This document shows positions 20,625-31,100 of a stretch of DNA of 64,000 nt, one piece after another (position 1 is the stretch's first letter; each line of letters starts with the position of its first letter). The stretch comes from Bernardetia sp. ABR2-2B (GTDB taxonomy: Bacteria; Bacteroidota; Bacteroidia; Cytophagales; Bernardetiaceae), in contig NZ_CP147020.1 of NCBI RefSeq assembly GCF_037126435.1, forward strand, positions 496,001 to 560,000. The letters are read 5' to 3'. The translations under genes were made by a program, and so were the position numbers. The notes beneath the pieces were generated by a model. That model was not told the DNA's origin, searched no databases, and saw only the letters and a program-made list of their open reading frames with translations.

Positions 20625-20662
20625 AAGTAGGCTCAAAAAAAACCTCTGAACCTACTTATATT
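20625..20662. terminator. Bidirectional terminator
   Basis: AAGTAGGCTCA / TGAACCTACTT (20625-20635, 20647-20657) with one mismatch, then ATATTTTT. It lies 6 bp after copy 3 and 1 bp from the asd stop, serving both converging units. It would be the natural terminator of the kinase-fold gene before insertion. Confidence 0.65.
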
Positions 20663-20663
20663 T

Positions 20664-21677
20664 TTATACTGTTTCTACTTTCAATAAATTTTCTTTTACT
20701 AAATACTCAGCAATCTGAACAGCATTTGTGGCAGCCCCCTTACGCAGGTTATCAGCTACAACCCACATGTTGAGGGTATTTTTCTGACTTTCATCTCTTC
20801 TAAGTCTTCCTACAAAAACCTCATCTTTTCCTTCTGAATTTATCGGCATTGGATATTCAAACTTACTTACATCATCTTGTAAAATAATTCCTTCTGAATT
20901 TTTCAGAATTTCACGTACTTCATTCAAATCAAAGTCATTTTCGAACTCTACGTTGATAGCTTCTGAATGTCCTCCCATAGTTGGAATACGGACAGCCGTT
21001 GCCGTAACTTGTATAGAATCATCACTCATAATTTTCTTAGTCTCCAAAATCATTTTCATTTCCTCTTTCGTATAGCCATTTTCTAAGAAAACATCGATAT
21101 GAGGAAGAACGTTTAAATCGATAGGATGAGGATATACTTTATTTCCTGCTTCTCCTTTTCGTTCGCTCATCAACTGATCAACGGCAGCTTTTCCAGTTCC
21201 TGTAACAGATTGATAGGTCGAAACAACAACACGTTTGATTTTATATTTTGTGTGTAATGGATTGAGAGCCACTACCATTTGAATGGTTGAGCAGTTTGGA
21301 TTTGCAATTATTTTATCATTTTCATTTAAGTCATGAAGTTCGTGTGCGTTTACCTCTGGGACAACTAATTTATAATTGGGGTTCATTCTCCAAGCTGAAG
21401 AATTATCAATAACTATTGTTCCTTTTTCTGCAAATTTGGGTGCAAACTCTAAAGAAACTGAACCTCCAGCCGAAAAAATAGCAACATCAGGAACAGCATC
21501 GATAGCTTCTTGCATACTGTGTACACGATATGACTTTCCATCAAATTCAATTTTATTTCCTACCGAACGCTCTGAAGCAACAGCAATAAGTTCAGAGATA
21601 GGAAATTTACGATTTTTCAAAACTTGTAACATTTGAGTTCCTACAAGTCCAGTAGCTCCTACAACAGCAATTTTCAT
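20664..21677 (-). CDS. asd: Aspartate-semialdehyde dehydrogenase
   Basis: NADPH-dependent enzyme (337 aa) making aspartate semialdehyde from aspartyl phosphate, the branch point to lysine/diaminopimelate, threonine and methionine. Visible: nucleotide-binding VAVVGATGLVGTQMLQVL-like N-terminus (KIAVVGATGLVGTQML), active-site IIANPNCSTIQ (Cys about 127), and C-terminal MGGHSEAINVEF with the catalytic His. Length is normal. Monocistronic: the neighbouring T9SS gene on the same strand ends in its own terminator 130 bp upstream. Confidence 0.96.
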   Translation of the reverse strand: MKIAVVGATGLVGTQMLQVLKNRKFPISELIAVASERSVGNKIEFDGKSYRVHSMQEAIDAVPDVAIFSAGGSVSLEFAPKFAEKGTIVIDNSSAWRMNPNYKLVVPEVNAHELHDLNENDKIIANPNCSTIQMVVALNPLHTKYKIKRVVVSTYQSVTGTGKAAVDQLMSERKGEAGNKVYPHPIDLNVLPHIDVFLENGYTKEEMKMILETKKIMSDDSIQVTATAVRIPTMGGHSEAINVEFENDFDLNEVREILKNSEGIILQDDVSKFEYPMPINSEGKDEVFVGRLRRDESQKNTLNMWVVADNLRKGAATNAVQIAEYLVKENLLKVETV

Positions 21678-21807
21678 TTTTTAGATTAATTTTGGATGTT
21701 TTTACTATTTATGATATAATAGAACAAAAATAAGACTTTATGAATTAATTTGTTTTCAAAATCTGAATTATAGAATTTATTTTTTGATAAATTAGTAGAA
21801 TAAACAC

Positions 21808-21844
21808 AAAAAACGCTTCTCTATTGCTAGAAAAGCGTTTTTTT
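21808..21844 (-). terminator. Terminator of the T9SS BNR protein gene
   Basis: Stem AAAAAACGCTT (21808-21818) / AAGCGTTTTTT (21833-21843), 14-nt loop, with T-run on the minus strand; 37 bp beyond the stop at 21881. Confidence 0.75.
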
Positions 21845-21880
21845 GAATCTATTTTGTAGCTAAATAGCAGAAATGATATA

Positions 21881-24800
21881 CTATTTCTGTACTACTACTT
21901 TTTGAATGTACATTTTATTTCCGTCTGTGGCTTTCAGAAGATACGTACCGTCTATAAACTTCTGAATATTTAATTCTACATTTCCACCACCCTTACTAGA
22001 AGCTTTCATTACTTCTTGTCCTGTGATTGTATAAATGCGAATATCATAATTACCTGTTATTTTAGGCAACTCAAAACGTACTTTTTCTTGAGTAGGATTT
22101 GGATATACTTTCAAACTAATTGAATTAGTAGGGTTAAATATTCCTGTAATTCTATCATATTCAATTCCTATATCAGAAGACCAAATGCCACGTCCGTGTG
22201 TACCAATTACGAGCTGACCGTCATTTTCTTTTACAACAAGACTGAAAACGGCTACTGCAGGAAAGTTAGGAATAAGTTGCCAAGAAGCTGCATCATCAAA
22301 AGAAGCTACAATACCAATTTCTGTTCCTACTAATAATGTATCTCCTTTAACGACCATTGAAAATGGAACTACATCAGGAAATCCTTTACTGCTTGTGTTG
22401 TTTTGCCCAAACCCAGAAATATCTTCCCAAGATTGCCCTAAGTCCTTTGTACGCCATATTTTACCTACACCTGCTTGACCAAAAAGCATATATGCCTCAT
22501 TTCTGTTTTCAGGATTGGTAGCAAAACCAGAAGAAACACCAATATCTATTGAGTTAGGCACTGCAGTAAAAGTTTCTCCTCCGTCTTTTGAAAGAAACAT
22601 AGTACGATTTTCAGACATTCCACTACCTGCCCAAACAATACTTCGGTCGGATAAAGAAGGGAATACATTTGTAGTAGAACCATTATAATTCCAACGCTCA
22701 TCTGTGATAGGTTTTGCTTTCCAGCTTTGACCAAAATTATCAGACTTAAATACTCCACTTGAACCTACTGCAAAAACAACATCAGGATTAACTGGAGAAT
22801 ATCCCAAACGAGTAACGAAAGGAGCAGTATCATCTGCTCTATCACTAATTCCTGTTGATGAGAAGGAGACAGTATTTCCTCCATCAGTAGAACGAGCAAT
22901 ATCATTATTTACATAAGAAACTAGCATCAAGTTTGGGTCGGTTGCGTGCCAAACACACTCCATTCCGTCTCCACCATATATTTCTGTATAGTTAGTTGAA
23001 GCCGATCCATCTATATTATTTGAAAGCAAAGTACCGTTGTCTTGCGTTCCTCCTAAATATTTATTTTGTGTAGGATGTCTGTCTGCTCTATAAAACTGTG
23101 CAGTAGTTACACTGTTAGTTCCCTTGTTGTCTATTTCTCTCCAAGAAGCTCCTAAGTCATCAGAGTACCCTAATCCACCATCATTTACAGAAATCAGACG
23201 AGAACCAGCAAAAGCTAACATATGATGATCGACGTGAAGCTCATCTCCATCAACAGGACCCGATGTTTCCCCTGCACTTACACGTCCGTGTGTCATACGT
23301 GTAATTTCACTATCTTGATAAGTAACATCTCCAAAATTGAAGCGTAAAATAGATGAAGCAGTAGGAGAAAAAGTAGAGCTTTCTGTTAAGAATGGCCATA
23401 CGAAATAAATTTGGTCTATTTCGTGTCCTCCATTTACAGTGATTCGGCTACTAGGTGTCTCTTCGTATGGAATAGCATGAACAAACATATATTCACGGGT
23501 ATTTATGTAAGTTGAGTCATTTTCCTCATCTCTTTGAGTAAAACTAAACTCACCATCTCCTACATTATCACGGAATGAGAACATAAGCTGTGTATTATTT
23601 TCTGTATCCCAAACTTCGAAAGGAACATCTACATAATCTTGATATACATACTCATCAGCAGGAACACCAGAAGTAGCACCTCCTCCTGCAGCTAAAAAGC
23701 GATGTGCTTTCTGAGATTTTCCAGGTCCAAAACGGATTTCTACAGGTAGAGCTAGATTAGGGTTTTGTATTTCTACTCTTCCACCCCACGAAGTAAAACC
23801 AGAAACACTTGTAAAACCAAGAAAGTCTAATTCTTCTGTTTCTCCTCCTAAAAAGTTACGAGCTTTTCTAGTATCTCCAATATTCAAATTTGCTTCATGC
23901 AAATCTACCCCACCCCAATAAACTGTATTTTCATCTGTTGGATTTACAACAATAGCATTATCATAGAACCCTTGTTGTAGATAATCTTCTCTTTCTTGAC
24001 TTCGATTTTTTTCTATCATATTCCAAGAGAGACCTCTATCAAATGAAACTAAAAGACGAGAAATACCACCTGGTAAATCTACTGAAGCATATACTTTAGC
24101 TGGATTTGAAGGTGATATAGCTAATTCTGTACGACCAATACCACCTGAAGCCTCTACTTCCGTTTCAGCCACCGAAGTCAAAGTAGTGTTTTGCCATGTA
24201 AGTCCTGCATCAGTAGAACGGATTAGTTGCCCACCTTCGCCACCAGTACCGACAGCATACATGTTATTAAAATTACCTGGTTCTGCGATTATTTGTTGTA
24301 ATCGTTGTGTATTATTATATACGCTTGTCCAAGAGTTTCCTCCATCAGTAGAACGGAAAATATTAGAAGTAAAAGTATCCACAGGATCAGTTCCTTTACT
24401 CAAAAAAGGATTATACGAAGAAGTTACCAAAACTAAATTGGCATCGTCAGGAGAGACTATCACACGAGTTCCTTGCAAAAAGTCTGTTACACGAGGGATA
24501 GTAGCTGTTATACGATTCCAAGTATCTCCTCCATCAGTAGATTTGAAAACACCACCACCATTAATACCAGCATTTCCAAAAGGAGTTTCTCCTGTGGTAG
24601 CATACATAATATTGGGGCTAGATTGTGCTTGTGCAATAGAAGTAATACCTAAATGAGACATAGCTCCTGATTTGTCTTGCCACGTATTACCTCCATCGGA
24701 TGTTTTCCAAATACCACCACCAGCAGTACCGATAAACCAAGTTTGATTTGAGCTATCTCGTACATCAACAAGAATAGCACGAGTACGACCAGCAACATTT

Positions 24801-25165
24801 CCCGGACCTCGCTCATCGAATATAAATTCTTCCTCAGTACGAGCATTACGACTATTTTCTAAACCTCTCTCTAAGGCCAACTGGCGATATCCTACTTTGT
24901 AGTTAGGGTGTTTTTCCCCTTCCTTTGTACGAATATCATTCATGTATTTTAAGTACCCAGAGATTTCCATTGTTTTTACATATCCCTCTCTGTTACGTAT
25001 AGCTGCTTTTTTTGCAGCTTGTCTTTTTTTCCAGTTTTCTATATTTATAGAGGCATCTTGCTTCTGTGATAAATCAGTAGAAGTAGTTTCTAACTGAAAA
25101 TATCCGAAAATGCCTGTACTGATTCCAAAAGCTGTTACTCCAGCCAGTAGGTATTTTTTATTCAT
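21881..25165 (-). CDS. T9SS-secreted BNR/sortilin-type beta-propeller protein
   Basis: 1094 residues. N-terminal hydrophobic signal (LLAGVTAFGISTGIFGY). Many BNR (Asp-box) motifs of the S-x-D-x-G-x-T-W type: TSDGGNTWQDKS, STDGGDTWNRI, STDGGNSWTSVY, STDAGLTWQNT, SKDGGETFTAV and others, as in VPS10/sortilin or photosynthesis-stability-like propellers. The C-terminus is a T9SS type A sorting domain, starting LKVYPNPTQEKVRFELP and ending IQKVVVQK, so the protein is exported across the outer membrane and attached or released. ATG start. No catalytic residues recognised; likely a surface or exoprotein scaffold or hydrolase-like protein. Confidence 0.9.
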   Translation of the reverse strand: MNKKYLLAGVTAFGISTGIFGYFQLETTSTDLSQKQDASINIENWKKRQAAKKAAIRNREGYVKTMEISGYLKYMNDIRTKEGEKHPNYKVGYRQLALERGLENSRNARTEEEFIFDERGPGNVAGRTRAILVDVRDSSNQTWFIGTAGGGIWKTSDGGNTWQDKSGAMSHLGITSIAQAQSSPNIMYATTGETPFGNAGINGGGVFKSTDGGDTWNRITATIPRVTDFLQGTRVIVSPDDANLVLVTSSYNPFLSKGTDPVDTFTSNIFRSTDGGNSWTSVYNNTQRLQQIIAEPGNFNNMYAVGTGGEGGQLIRSTDAGLTWQNTTLTSVAETEVEASGGIGRTELAISPSNPAKVYASVDLPGGISRLLVSFDRGLSWNMIEKNRSQEREDYLQQGFYDNAIVVNPTDENTVYWGGVDLHEANLNIGDTRKARNFLGGETEELDFLGFTSVSGFTSWGGRVEIQNPNLALPVEIRFGPGKSQKAHRFLAAGGGATSGVPADEYVYQDYVDVPFEVWDTENNTQLMFSFRDNVGDGEFSFTQRDEENDSTYINTREYMFVHAIPYEETPSSRITVNGGHEIDQIYFVWPFLTESSTFSPTASSILRFNFGDVTYQDSEITRMTHGRVSAGETSGPVDGDELHVDHHMLAFAGSRLISVNDGGLGYSDDLGASWREIDNKGTNSVTTAQFYRADRHPTQNKYLGGTQDNGTLLSNNIDGSASTNYTEIYGGDGMECVWHATDPNLMLVSYVNNDIARSTDGGNTVSFSSTGISDRADDTAPFVTRLGYSPVNPDVVFAVGSSGVFKSDNFGQSWKAKPITDERWNYNGSTTNVFPSLSDRSIVWAGSGMSENRTMFLSKDGGETFTAVPNSIDIGVSSGFATNPENRNEAYMLFGQAGVGKIWRTKDLGQSWEDISGFGQNNTSSKGFPDVVPFSMVVKGDTLLVGTEIGIVASFDDAASWQLIPNFPAVAVFSLVVKENDGQLVIGTHGRGIWSSDIGIEYDRITGIFNPTNSISLKVYPNPTQEKVRFELPKITGNYDIRIYTITGQEVMKASSKGGGNVELNIQKFIDGTYLLKATDGNKMYIQKVVVQK

Positions 25166-25310
25166 TTTTTTAAATTATAAATGTAAAGTCGATTGTATTT
25201 GTTTTATCTAATCTATTAGTTAAGTAAAGTGTTTTCTTTCTTACAAAGAATTTTAACATATGTAAATATACAAACCAAACCTGTCTCTTGCCAAGAATTA
25301 ACAATAATAA

Positions 25311-25350
25311 TTTGATAAAAAAAATCTTCTTAATTGAAATTAAGAAGATT
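25311..25350 (-). terminator. Terminator after the small acidic gene
   Basis: Perfect 12-bp stem AATCTTCTTAAT / ATTAAGAAGATT (25323-25334, 25339-25350), 4-nt loop; on the minus strand it is followed by eight T. It lies 58 bp past the stop at 25408. Confidence 0.8.
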
Positions 25351-25407
25351 AATAATTTGGTAAAAAGAACATATAATGATAATAAAAGCATTAATTCTCA
25401 TAAGGAA

Positions 25408-25644
25408 CTAAAACTCATCATCTTCTGAAATATAATCGTCATATTCATCAAAATCAGTATCGAATTCGTCAAAATCTGGGTCTAAATCAATATCTGAAAA
25501 GTCATCATCCAAATTAGATTCATTATCTTCATCGTTATCTTGACTTTTCATTTCCCAAGTAGTTGAAGTATTTGAATTAAAAAATAAAAAGGGTTTTTCA
25601 ATAGATATTGAGTTTTCTTGAGATAAGTAATTATTAAGTAACAT
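25408..25644 (-). CDS. Small, strongly acidic protein
   Basis: 78 residues from ATG 25644; the last 45 consist mostly of D, E, F, Y and S (LDDDFSDIDLDPDFDEFDTD and onward). No signal or membrane segment. A strong terminator follows, which supports a real transcript. Repetitive DFD/DEF pattern resembles disordered acidic tails found in nucleic-acid-mimicking or chaperone-like proteins, but no family is recognised. An internal ATG (MKSQDNDEDN) could give a 47-residue form. Confidence 0.55.
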   Translation of the reverse strand: MLLNNYLSQENSISIEKPFLFFNSNTSTTWEMKSQDNDEDNESNLDDDFSDIDLDPDFDEFDTDFDEYDDYISEDDEF

Positions 25645-25953
25645 AAAAAGTAGGGTTTTTGAGTGAAATAAATGAAATTGTCTATAATAGTAATCTTTAA
25701 GTATTTATGTCAAAAAATCAACAAGGGTTTTGAAATGATATGTATTTTGGGAAATCATCAAACTATTTTAATACAAGATTATTAAACAAATACTAAATTA
25801 AGTTTTTTTGGATAACTAAATTATAACAGTTATAAATTTAGCTTTTTATTCGTACTTTACATTTTCTTATAGAGATTATCCGTAAAAGTAGTATTTATTT
25901 TATCTTTATTCTACTTTTTATTTTCTTATTTGTTCACAACGAATTTTATTATC
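25645..25953. other. Intergenic region between divergent genes
   Basis: 309 AT-rich bases between the acidic-protein gene and RNase Z. It must hold both promoters, but I find no clear TAnnTTTG box on either strand and no repeat or hairpin of note. Confidence 0.4.
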
Positions 25954-26871
25954 GTGATTTTTGAGCTTACCATACTGGGTGCAAATGCTGCTATTCCTGC
26001 ACACGGACGTTTTCCTACCTCTCAAATTTTGTGTATTAATCATAGATACTACATGATTGACTGTGGAGAAGGGGCGCAGATACAGTTATTTAGACAAAAA
26101 ATAAAACTAAATAAAATACATGCTATTTTTATTAGTCATCTTCATGGCGACCACTACTTGGGTCTTATGGGGCTTTTGAATACAATGAACTTGCGTAGAA
26201 GAACCGAACCTCTTTATCTACATGCACCTAAAGGACTTCAAGAAATCATTACATTACAACTCAAATATTCTTATGCGATTCTTAATTATCCAATTATTTT
26301 TATAGAAACAAATCAAGAAGAGTCCGTATTTTTATTTGAAGATGAGAAGGTAACAGTTCATACCATTCCTTTATTGCATAGAATCCCTTGTTGTGGTTTC
26401 TTATTTAGAGAAAAAGCTAAAGATAAAAATTTAATTAAAGATAAAATACCTGTTGATTTGTCTGTCGCTGGACGAATTGCTCTCAAAAAAGGAGAAGATT
26501 TTGAACATAACAATCAAATTTTGAAAAATGAAGAATACACCCACGCTCCCAATAAAAGAAGAAGTTATGCCTTTTGTTCAGATACAATTTATCTACCTTC
26601 CTCTCCTTTAATCGAAATTATCAAAGAAGTAGATTTGTTATACCACGAGGCTACTTTCACACAAGTACATGAGCAACGTGCTGCCCAAACTTTTCATTCT
26701 ACAGGACAACAGGCTGCTCTGATTGCTAAAGAAGCAAATGTAGAAAAACTCATATTAGGTCATTTTTCTACTCGTTATTATGATTTGTCGCCTGTTTTGG
26801 AAGAAGCACAAGTTATTTTTCCTAATTCTGAATTAGCTATTGAAGGCAAAACATTTTCTGTAAACGAATAG
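25954..26871 (+). CDS. rnz: Ribonuclease Z
   Basis: Metallo-beta-lactamase-fold endonuclease (305 aa) that cuts the 3' trailer of tRNA precursors lacking encoded CCA; the two tRNA-Arg genes in this window lack CCA, consistent with need for it. GTG 25954 chosen because MIFELTILGANAAIPAHGR matches the family N-terminus; a TTG at 25930 would add eight odd residues. Zinc motif SHLHGDHYLGL (about 63-70), later histidines in FSTRYYDLSPV-preceding GHFS and LLHRIPCCGF, and Asp in FCSDT. Length normal. Confidence 0.93.
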   Translation: MIFELTILGANAAIPAHGRFPTSQILCINHRYYMIDCGEGAQIQLFRQKIKLNKIHAIFISHLHGDHYLGLMGLLNTMNLRRRTEPLYLHAPKGLQEIITLQLKYSYAILNYPIIFIETNQEESVFLFEDEKVTVHTIPLLHRIPCCGFLFREKAKDKNLIKDKIPVDLSVAGRIALKKGEDFEHNNQILKNEEYTHAPNKRRSYAFCSDTIYLPSSPLIEIIKEVDLLYHEATFTQVHEQRAAQTFHSTGQQAALIAKEANVEKLILGHFSTRYYDLSPVLEEAQVIFPNSELAIEGKTFSVNE

Positions 26872-26931
26872 GTTTTCATTGAAAACGAAGTAAAATAAAT
26901 AAGTGTAGAATAAAAACTTGAATTACACCAG

Positions 26932-27723
26932 ATGAAAAAAAAAGAAAATAACTTAGTACATCAGAAAAAACAAAATTTATATATTTTCTTGAGTGGATTA
27001 TTTTTAACAAATGCTTTGATTGCTGAAGTAGTTGGTACAAAGATATTTTCTTTAGAAAAAACACTTGGAATTAACCCTGCTCAAATAAGCCTTCCTATTT
27101 GGGATTCTCCTCTTGACTTTAATCTGACAGCTGGTGTGGTGCTTTGGCCTGTCGTTTTTATAATGACAGATATTATAAACGAATATTATGGTAAAAAAGG
27201 AGTTCGTAAAATTTCGTTCCTCACAGCTGGTTTTATTGCTTATGCCTTTTTTATGATTTGGGTAGTTACTGGGCTTTCTCCTGCTGAGTTTTGGGTAAAA
27301 ATAAATAATCCATTAGATATAAACACAGCCTTTAATCGTATTTTTCTGCAAAGCATGGGGATTATTATTGGCTCATTGACAGCTTTTCTATTAGGACAAA
27401 TTATTGATGTGGTAGCTTTTCAATGGCTTAGAAAATTCACGGGAAGTAAAAACCTTTGGTTACGTGCAACTGGCTCTACACTCATCTCTCAGTTTATAGA
27501 TAGTTTTGTAGTTCTCTTTATTGCCTTTTATTTCTTTGGAAATCCAAAATGGAGTTTTAATCAAGTTATTTCGGTAGGTATAATTAATTATATTTATAAG
27601 TTTTCTGTTGCTCTTTTACTTACTCCTCTGCTTTATGTTGTTCATTATTTAATAGATTCTTATCTAGGGAAAAATGTGGCTCATGAAATGATAGAAGAAG
27701 CAAGTAACTCGGAGTTATTTTGA
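26932..27723 (+). CDS. Queuosine precursor transporter (VUT/YhhQ family)
   Basis: 263-residue inner-membrane protein of the DUF165/VUT family, which imports 7-deazaguanine queuosine precursors for tRNA modification. Six or so membrane helices: IFLSGLFLTNALIAEVVGTK, LTAGVVLWPVVFIMTDIINE YYGKKGVRK (family signature TDIINEYYGK), FIAYAFFMIW, IIIGSLTAFLLGQIIDVVAF, STLISQFIDSFVVLFIAFYF, ISVGIINYIYKFSVALLLTP. ATG start. It follows RNase Z by 60 bp on the same strand; both serve tRNA maturation, and co-transcription is plausible. Confidence 0.88.
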   Translation: MKKKENNLVHQKKQNLYIFLSGLFLTNALIAEVVGTKIFSLEKTLGINPAQISLPIWDSPLDFNLTAGVVLWPVVFIMTDIINEYYGKKGVRKISFLTAGFIAYAFFMIWVVTGLSPAEFWVKINNPLDINTAFNRIFLQSMGIIIGSLTAFLLGQIIDVVAFQWLRKFTGSKNLWLRATGSTLISQFIDSFVVLFIAFYFFGNPKWSFNQVISVGIINYIYKFSVALLLTPLLYVVHYLIDSYLGKNVAHEMIEEASNSELF

Positions 27724-28127
27724 GTAGAAAGTGAGTAGAAAGCAAAAAAACTAGTTTGATTTATTTTAAGTGAATACAGAAAAACTTTGTATGTACATTC
27801 ATAAACTATTTGTTTTAAAGTGAAAATAAGTTGATTTTTTGTTGATTTTTTGTCAAATTATAAGAAGCTATTTTGAGTTTATAGCTTTGAAGTAGAAAAT
27901 GAAGTAATTTCGGTGTAAGTATATTCAAGCTAATAGCTACTTGATTGAAAAAATGATGATAAATAAGTTAGAAATTAGCCATTTGTTGAACAACAATAAT
28001 TAACTCAAATAGCTTCTAAAACTTTAATTTGTTTATTTTTTTGCCTAAATTATAAAATGAATCATCTATTCAAAGTAGTTGCTGATTCAATTATCTTTTT
28101 ATTCTTACATTAATCCTATTTTATAAA
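27724..28127. other. Intergenic region with long-range inverted repeat
   Basis: 404 bp before the giant T9SS gene. AGAAGCTATTTTGAGTT (27863-27879) and AACTCAAATAGCTTCT (28002-28017) are inverted copies differing by one base, 155 bp overall. It may be a decayed MITE; no flanking duplication is clear. Otherwise AT-rich with no gene. Confidence 0.5.
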
Positions 28128-31100
28128 ATGAAACTCATACGATTACTACAAACATTTGGAATATTGGTTCTGCTATTATTCTATTCTAATACAAAAGCAC
28201 AAGTAACTACTTGGGATACAGGAGAACTAAGCACACTCGCTGATAATACAAATTCATTTGTAGAGGCAGCTGTTGATCCAACTAATGGAGATATTTATAG
28301 TATTTGGAGACATGACGGAGGTACTACAGCACGCTTTGATATCCAAAAATGGAATGGAACAAATTGGAGTTTAGTAACACAAGTAACCCCAGCTACTGTA
28401 AATTTACCTGATGTAGATATTTTTTCAGATCGTCTTGGAATAGAGATTGATAACTCTGGTAATATCCATATTGTTTTTAGAGGACAAGAAGATACTGGTG
28501 GAACATGTTGTGCTCAACAAAGAGGTGCTATTTATGGTCTATATACGAAAACTACAAGTAGTTGGAGTTTCATAAAATTATCTTTTTTTACAGATCCTAA
28601 TGGTTGGAAAAATGTTAGCGAAATAGCTATTGCCTTGAATAGTACAGGTAATCCAAGTATTGCTTATACATTCTCTGACGTGAATGAGCCAAGACAATAT
28701 AAGCTAGTTTATGCAGTTAAAAGTGGTTCATCTTTTATAGAAACTGATATTGTTTCAATATCAGGTTCAGGCAAAGATATTGGAGATCCGAGCATGGCTT
28801 TTGATTCAAATGATAATGCTCATATTTCTTATATGCGAGATGATGGTCCAGAAGACGATTTTTATTATGCAACAAACGCTTCTGGTGGTTGGGTACATCA
28901 GCGTCTCATAGCAGGAAGTCCAACAGTTAGTCCAGGTGAGCCTAGTTCTTTGAAAATAGATGCCAATGATAAAGTTCACATTGCTTATTACGAATCTGAT
29001 AATGACGATTTAAAGTATATTACCAATAAAAGTGGTTCTTTTGTTGATGCTATTGTTGATAATGGAAATATTGGAAATGGCTGTAAACTAGCTATCAATA
29101 GTAATGGACATATTGCTATTGCTTATTATGACCCTAGCGACAATGGGTATATTCAACTCGCTACTCTTCCATTAGGAGGAAGCACTTGGAATATAGAAAC
29201 TACTTATGATAATCCAAATGGCTCTGAAAGTCTTCGTAGATATATAGGATTAGGTTTTAATGACTCAAATGAAATTGCTGTACTAATAGATAGAAAAATT
29301 GCAAGTGGCAACAAACGAATTATGTATGCAACAGGTACATATACATCTCCGATAAGTAACTCCCCTGCTACTGTTACCACAGCTACACAAGCAAACGTAA
29401 CATCAACAACAGCCGATTTAGGAGGAAATGTAACTTCTGATGGAGGTGCAACCGTAACAGAAAGAGGAATTGTTTGGGGAATAAGTGCAGCACCTACTAC
29501 TTCAAACAATAAAGTACAAATAGGAACTGGAACAGGTGTTTTCAATCAAACTGTAACAGGACTACCTTCTGCTACTACTGTTTTTGTTCGTTCGTATGCT
29601 ATTAATAGCGAAGGAACTTCTTATGGAAATCAGATTAGTTTTACTACACTTTCATCTGGACAATGTACAATATCTAACCCTAATCTTAATATAAGCCAAG
29701 CAGATGGAAGTATTGGTCAGAGTTTTACTGCCTGTCAATCAGGAACATTAGATAAGATAAGATTTGTAATGGCGAATAGCACTGTTGGTGCAGGAAAAAC
29801 AATGACTATACGTTCTGGAAATGGTGTTAGTGGAACTATATTAGGAACTATATCGAACATAGAATTAACTGCTTCTGCTAATGGTGCTGACTACAGAGAA
29901 GTAGATGTTAGTAGCCTAAACATTGCTGTAACTAATGGAAACTCTTATACCTTTATATTTGACTTAACATCAATTCATTATGCAAATACTGGTGGCAGTA
30001 CTTATCCCAATGGAGTTCTTTATTTTAATGGTGGAGCAGAACCAACATTTGATTTAGTATTTGAAGTAGATATTATCACACCTTCGAATACGACTCCCAC
30101 AGTAACCACCACAGCCCAAGCCAATGTAACAGCAACAACAGCAGACTTAGGAGGAAATGTAACAGATGATGGAGGAGCAACCGTAACAGATAGAGGTATC
30201 GTTTGGAATACGAGTGCTGCTCCAACTACATCAAATAATAAAGTACAAATAGGAACAGGGACAGGAGTTTTTAATCAAACTGTAACAGGTTTGCCTTCTG
30301 CTACAACTGTGTTTGTTCGTTCGTATGCTATTAATGGTGAAGGAACTTCTTATGGAAATGAGATTAGTTTTACTACGCTTACAGCTTGTACTGGAGCTAT
30401 TGCCCAAACCATAGACTTTGAAAGTGAATCATTTACTGATTTTGTAGATTATGGCTCTCAAACTTATGAGAGTGGAAAAATGCGTATTATAGTAAGTGGT
30501 AGCAATAATTGGTTTGAAGATACTGATGGTGGATCATCTGGAGGAAAGGGGATAACAGCATTTATTTTAAGTGAAGTAGGAACTGTTACAGTAGAAACTT
30601 GTGATGGAAGTGAATTTGATTTTGAGTCTTTTTACTATAATAATTTCACAAACAGTTCTGAAATAGCTTCAATAGAAGGTTTTCGAGACACAAACAGTAC
30701 AGGAACACAAATAGGAGTTCCTATATCATCAATAGGTATTGTTACACTCAATAATAAATTTAATAATGTAGATAGAGTAGTGATTACTTCTGGAGCAGAT
30801 GGTTTTGCTGATACATTTGATGAGTTCATTTTCAATGCTCCTGTTACTTGTACAGCTCCAACAGGACAAGTAACAAACCTAATGGCAGGAAACAACCCTA
30901 CTTCTACTACTTTGGATGTAGCAAGTTATTCAGCTCCAGCAGGAGGTGGTGCAGACGGCTATGTAATAAAAATAAATAGCACAAATAGCTTTACTGCTCC
31001 TACTAATTCAGCAACACTACCAACAGCAGATTTGAGTTGGAATGATGCAGGAGAACAGGTTGTTTATGCAGGTACTTCTACAAATCCAAATATCGTAGTT

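Noticed and set aside
24186-24656. 156-codon open frame antisense to the BNR gene
   Set aside because: It lies wholly opposite a well-supported coding region with repeated BNR motifs and mirrors its codon pattern; Cys/Pro/Ser-rich composition is typical of antisense reading.
25170-25391. 73-codon minus-strand frame before the BNR gene
   Set aside because: It crosses the terminator hairpin at 25323-25350 and has low-complexity L/F/K composition.
29204-29545. 113-codon frame antisense to the 2034-aa gene
   Set aside because: Opposite a duplicated Fn3-like module; the reverse reading of that repetitive DNA stays open by chance.
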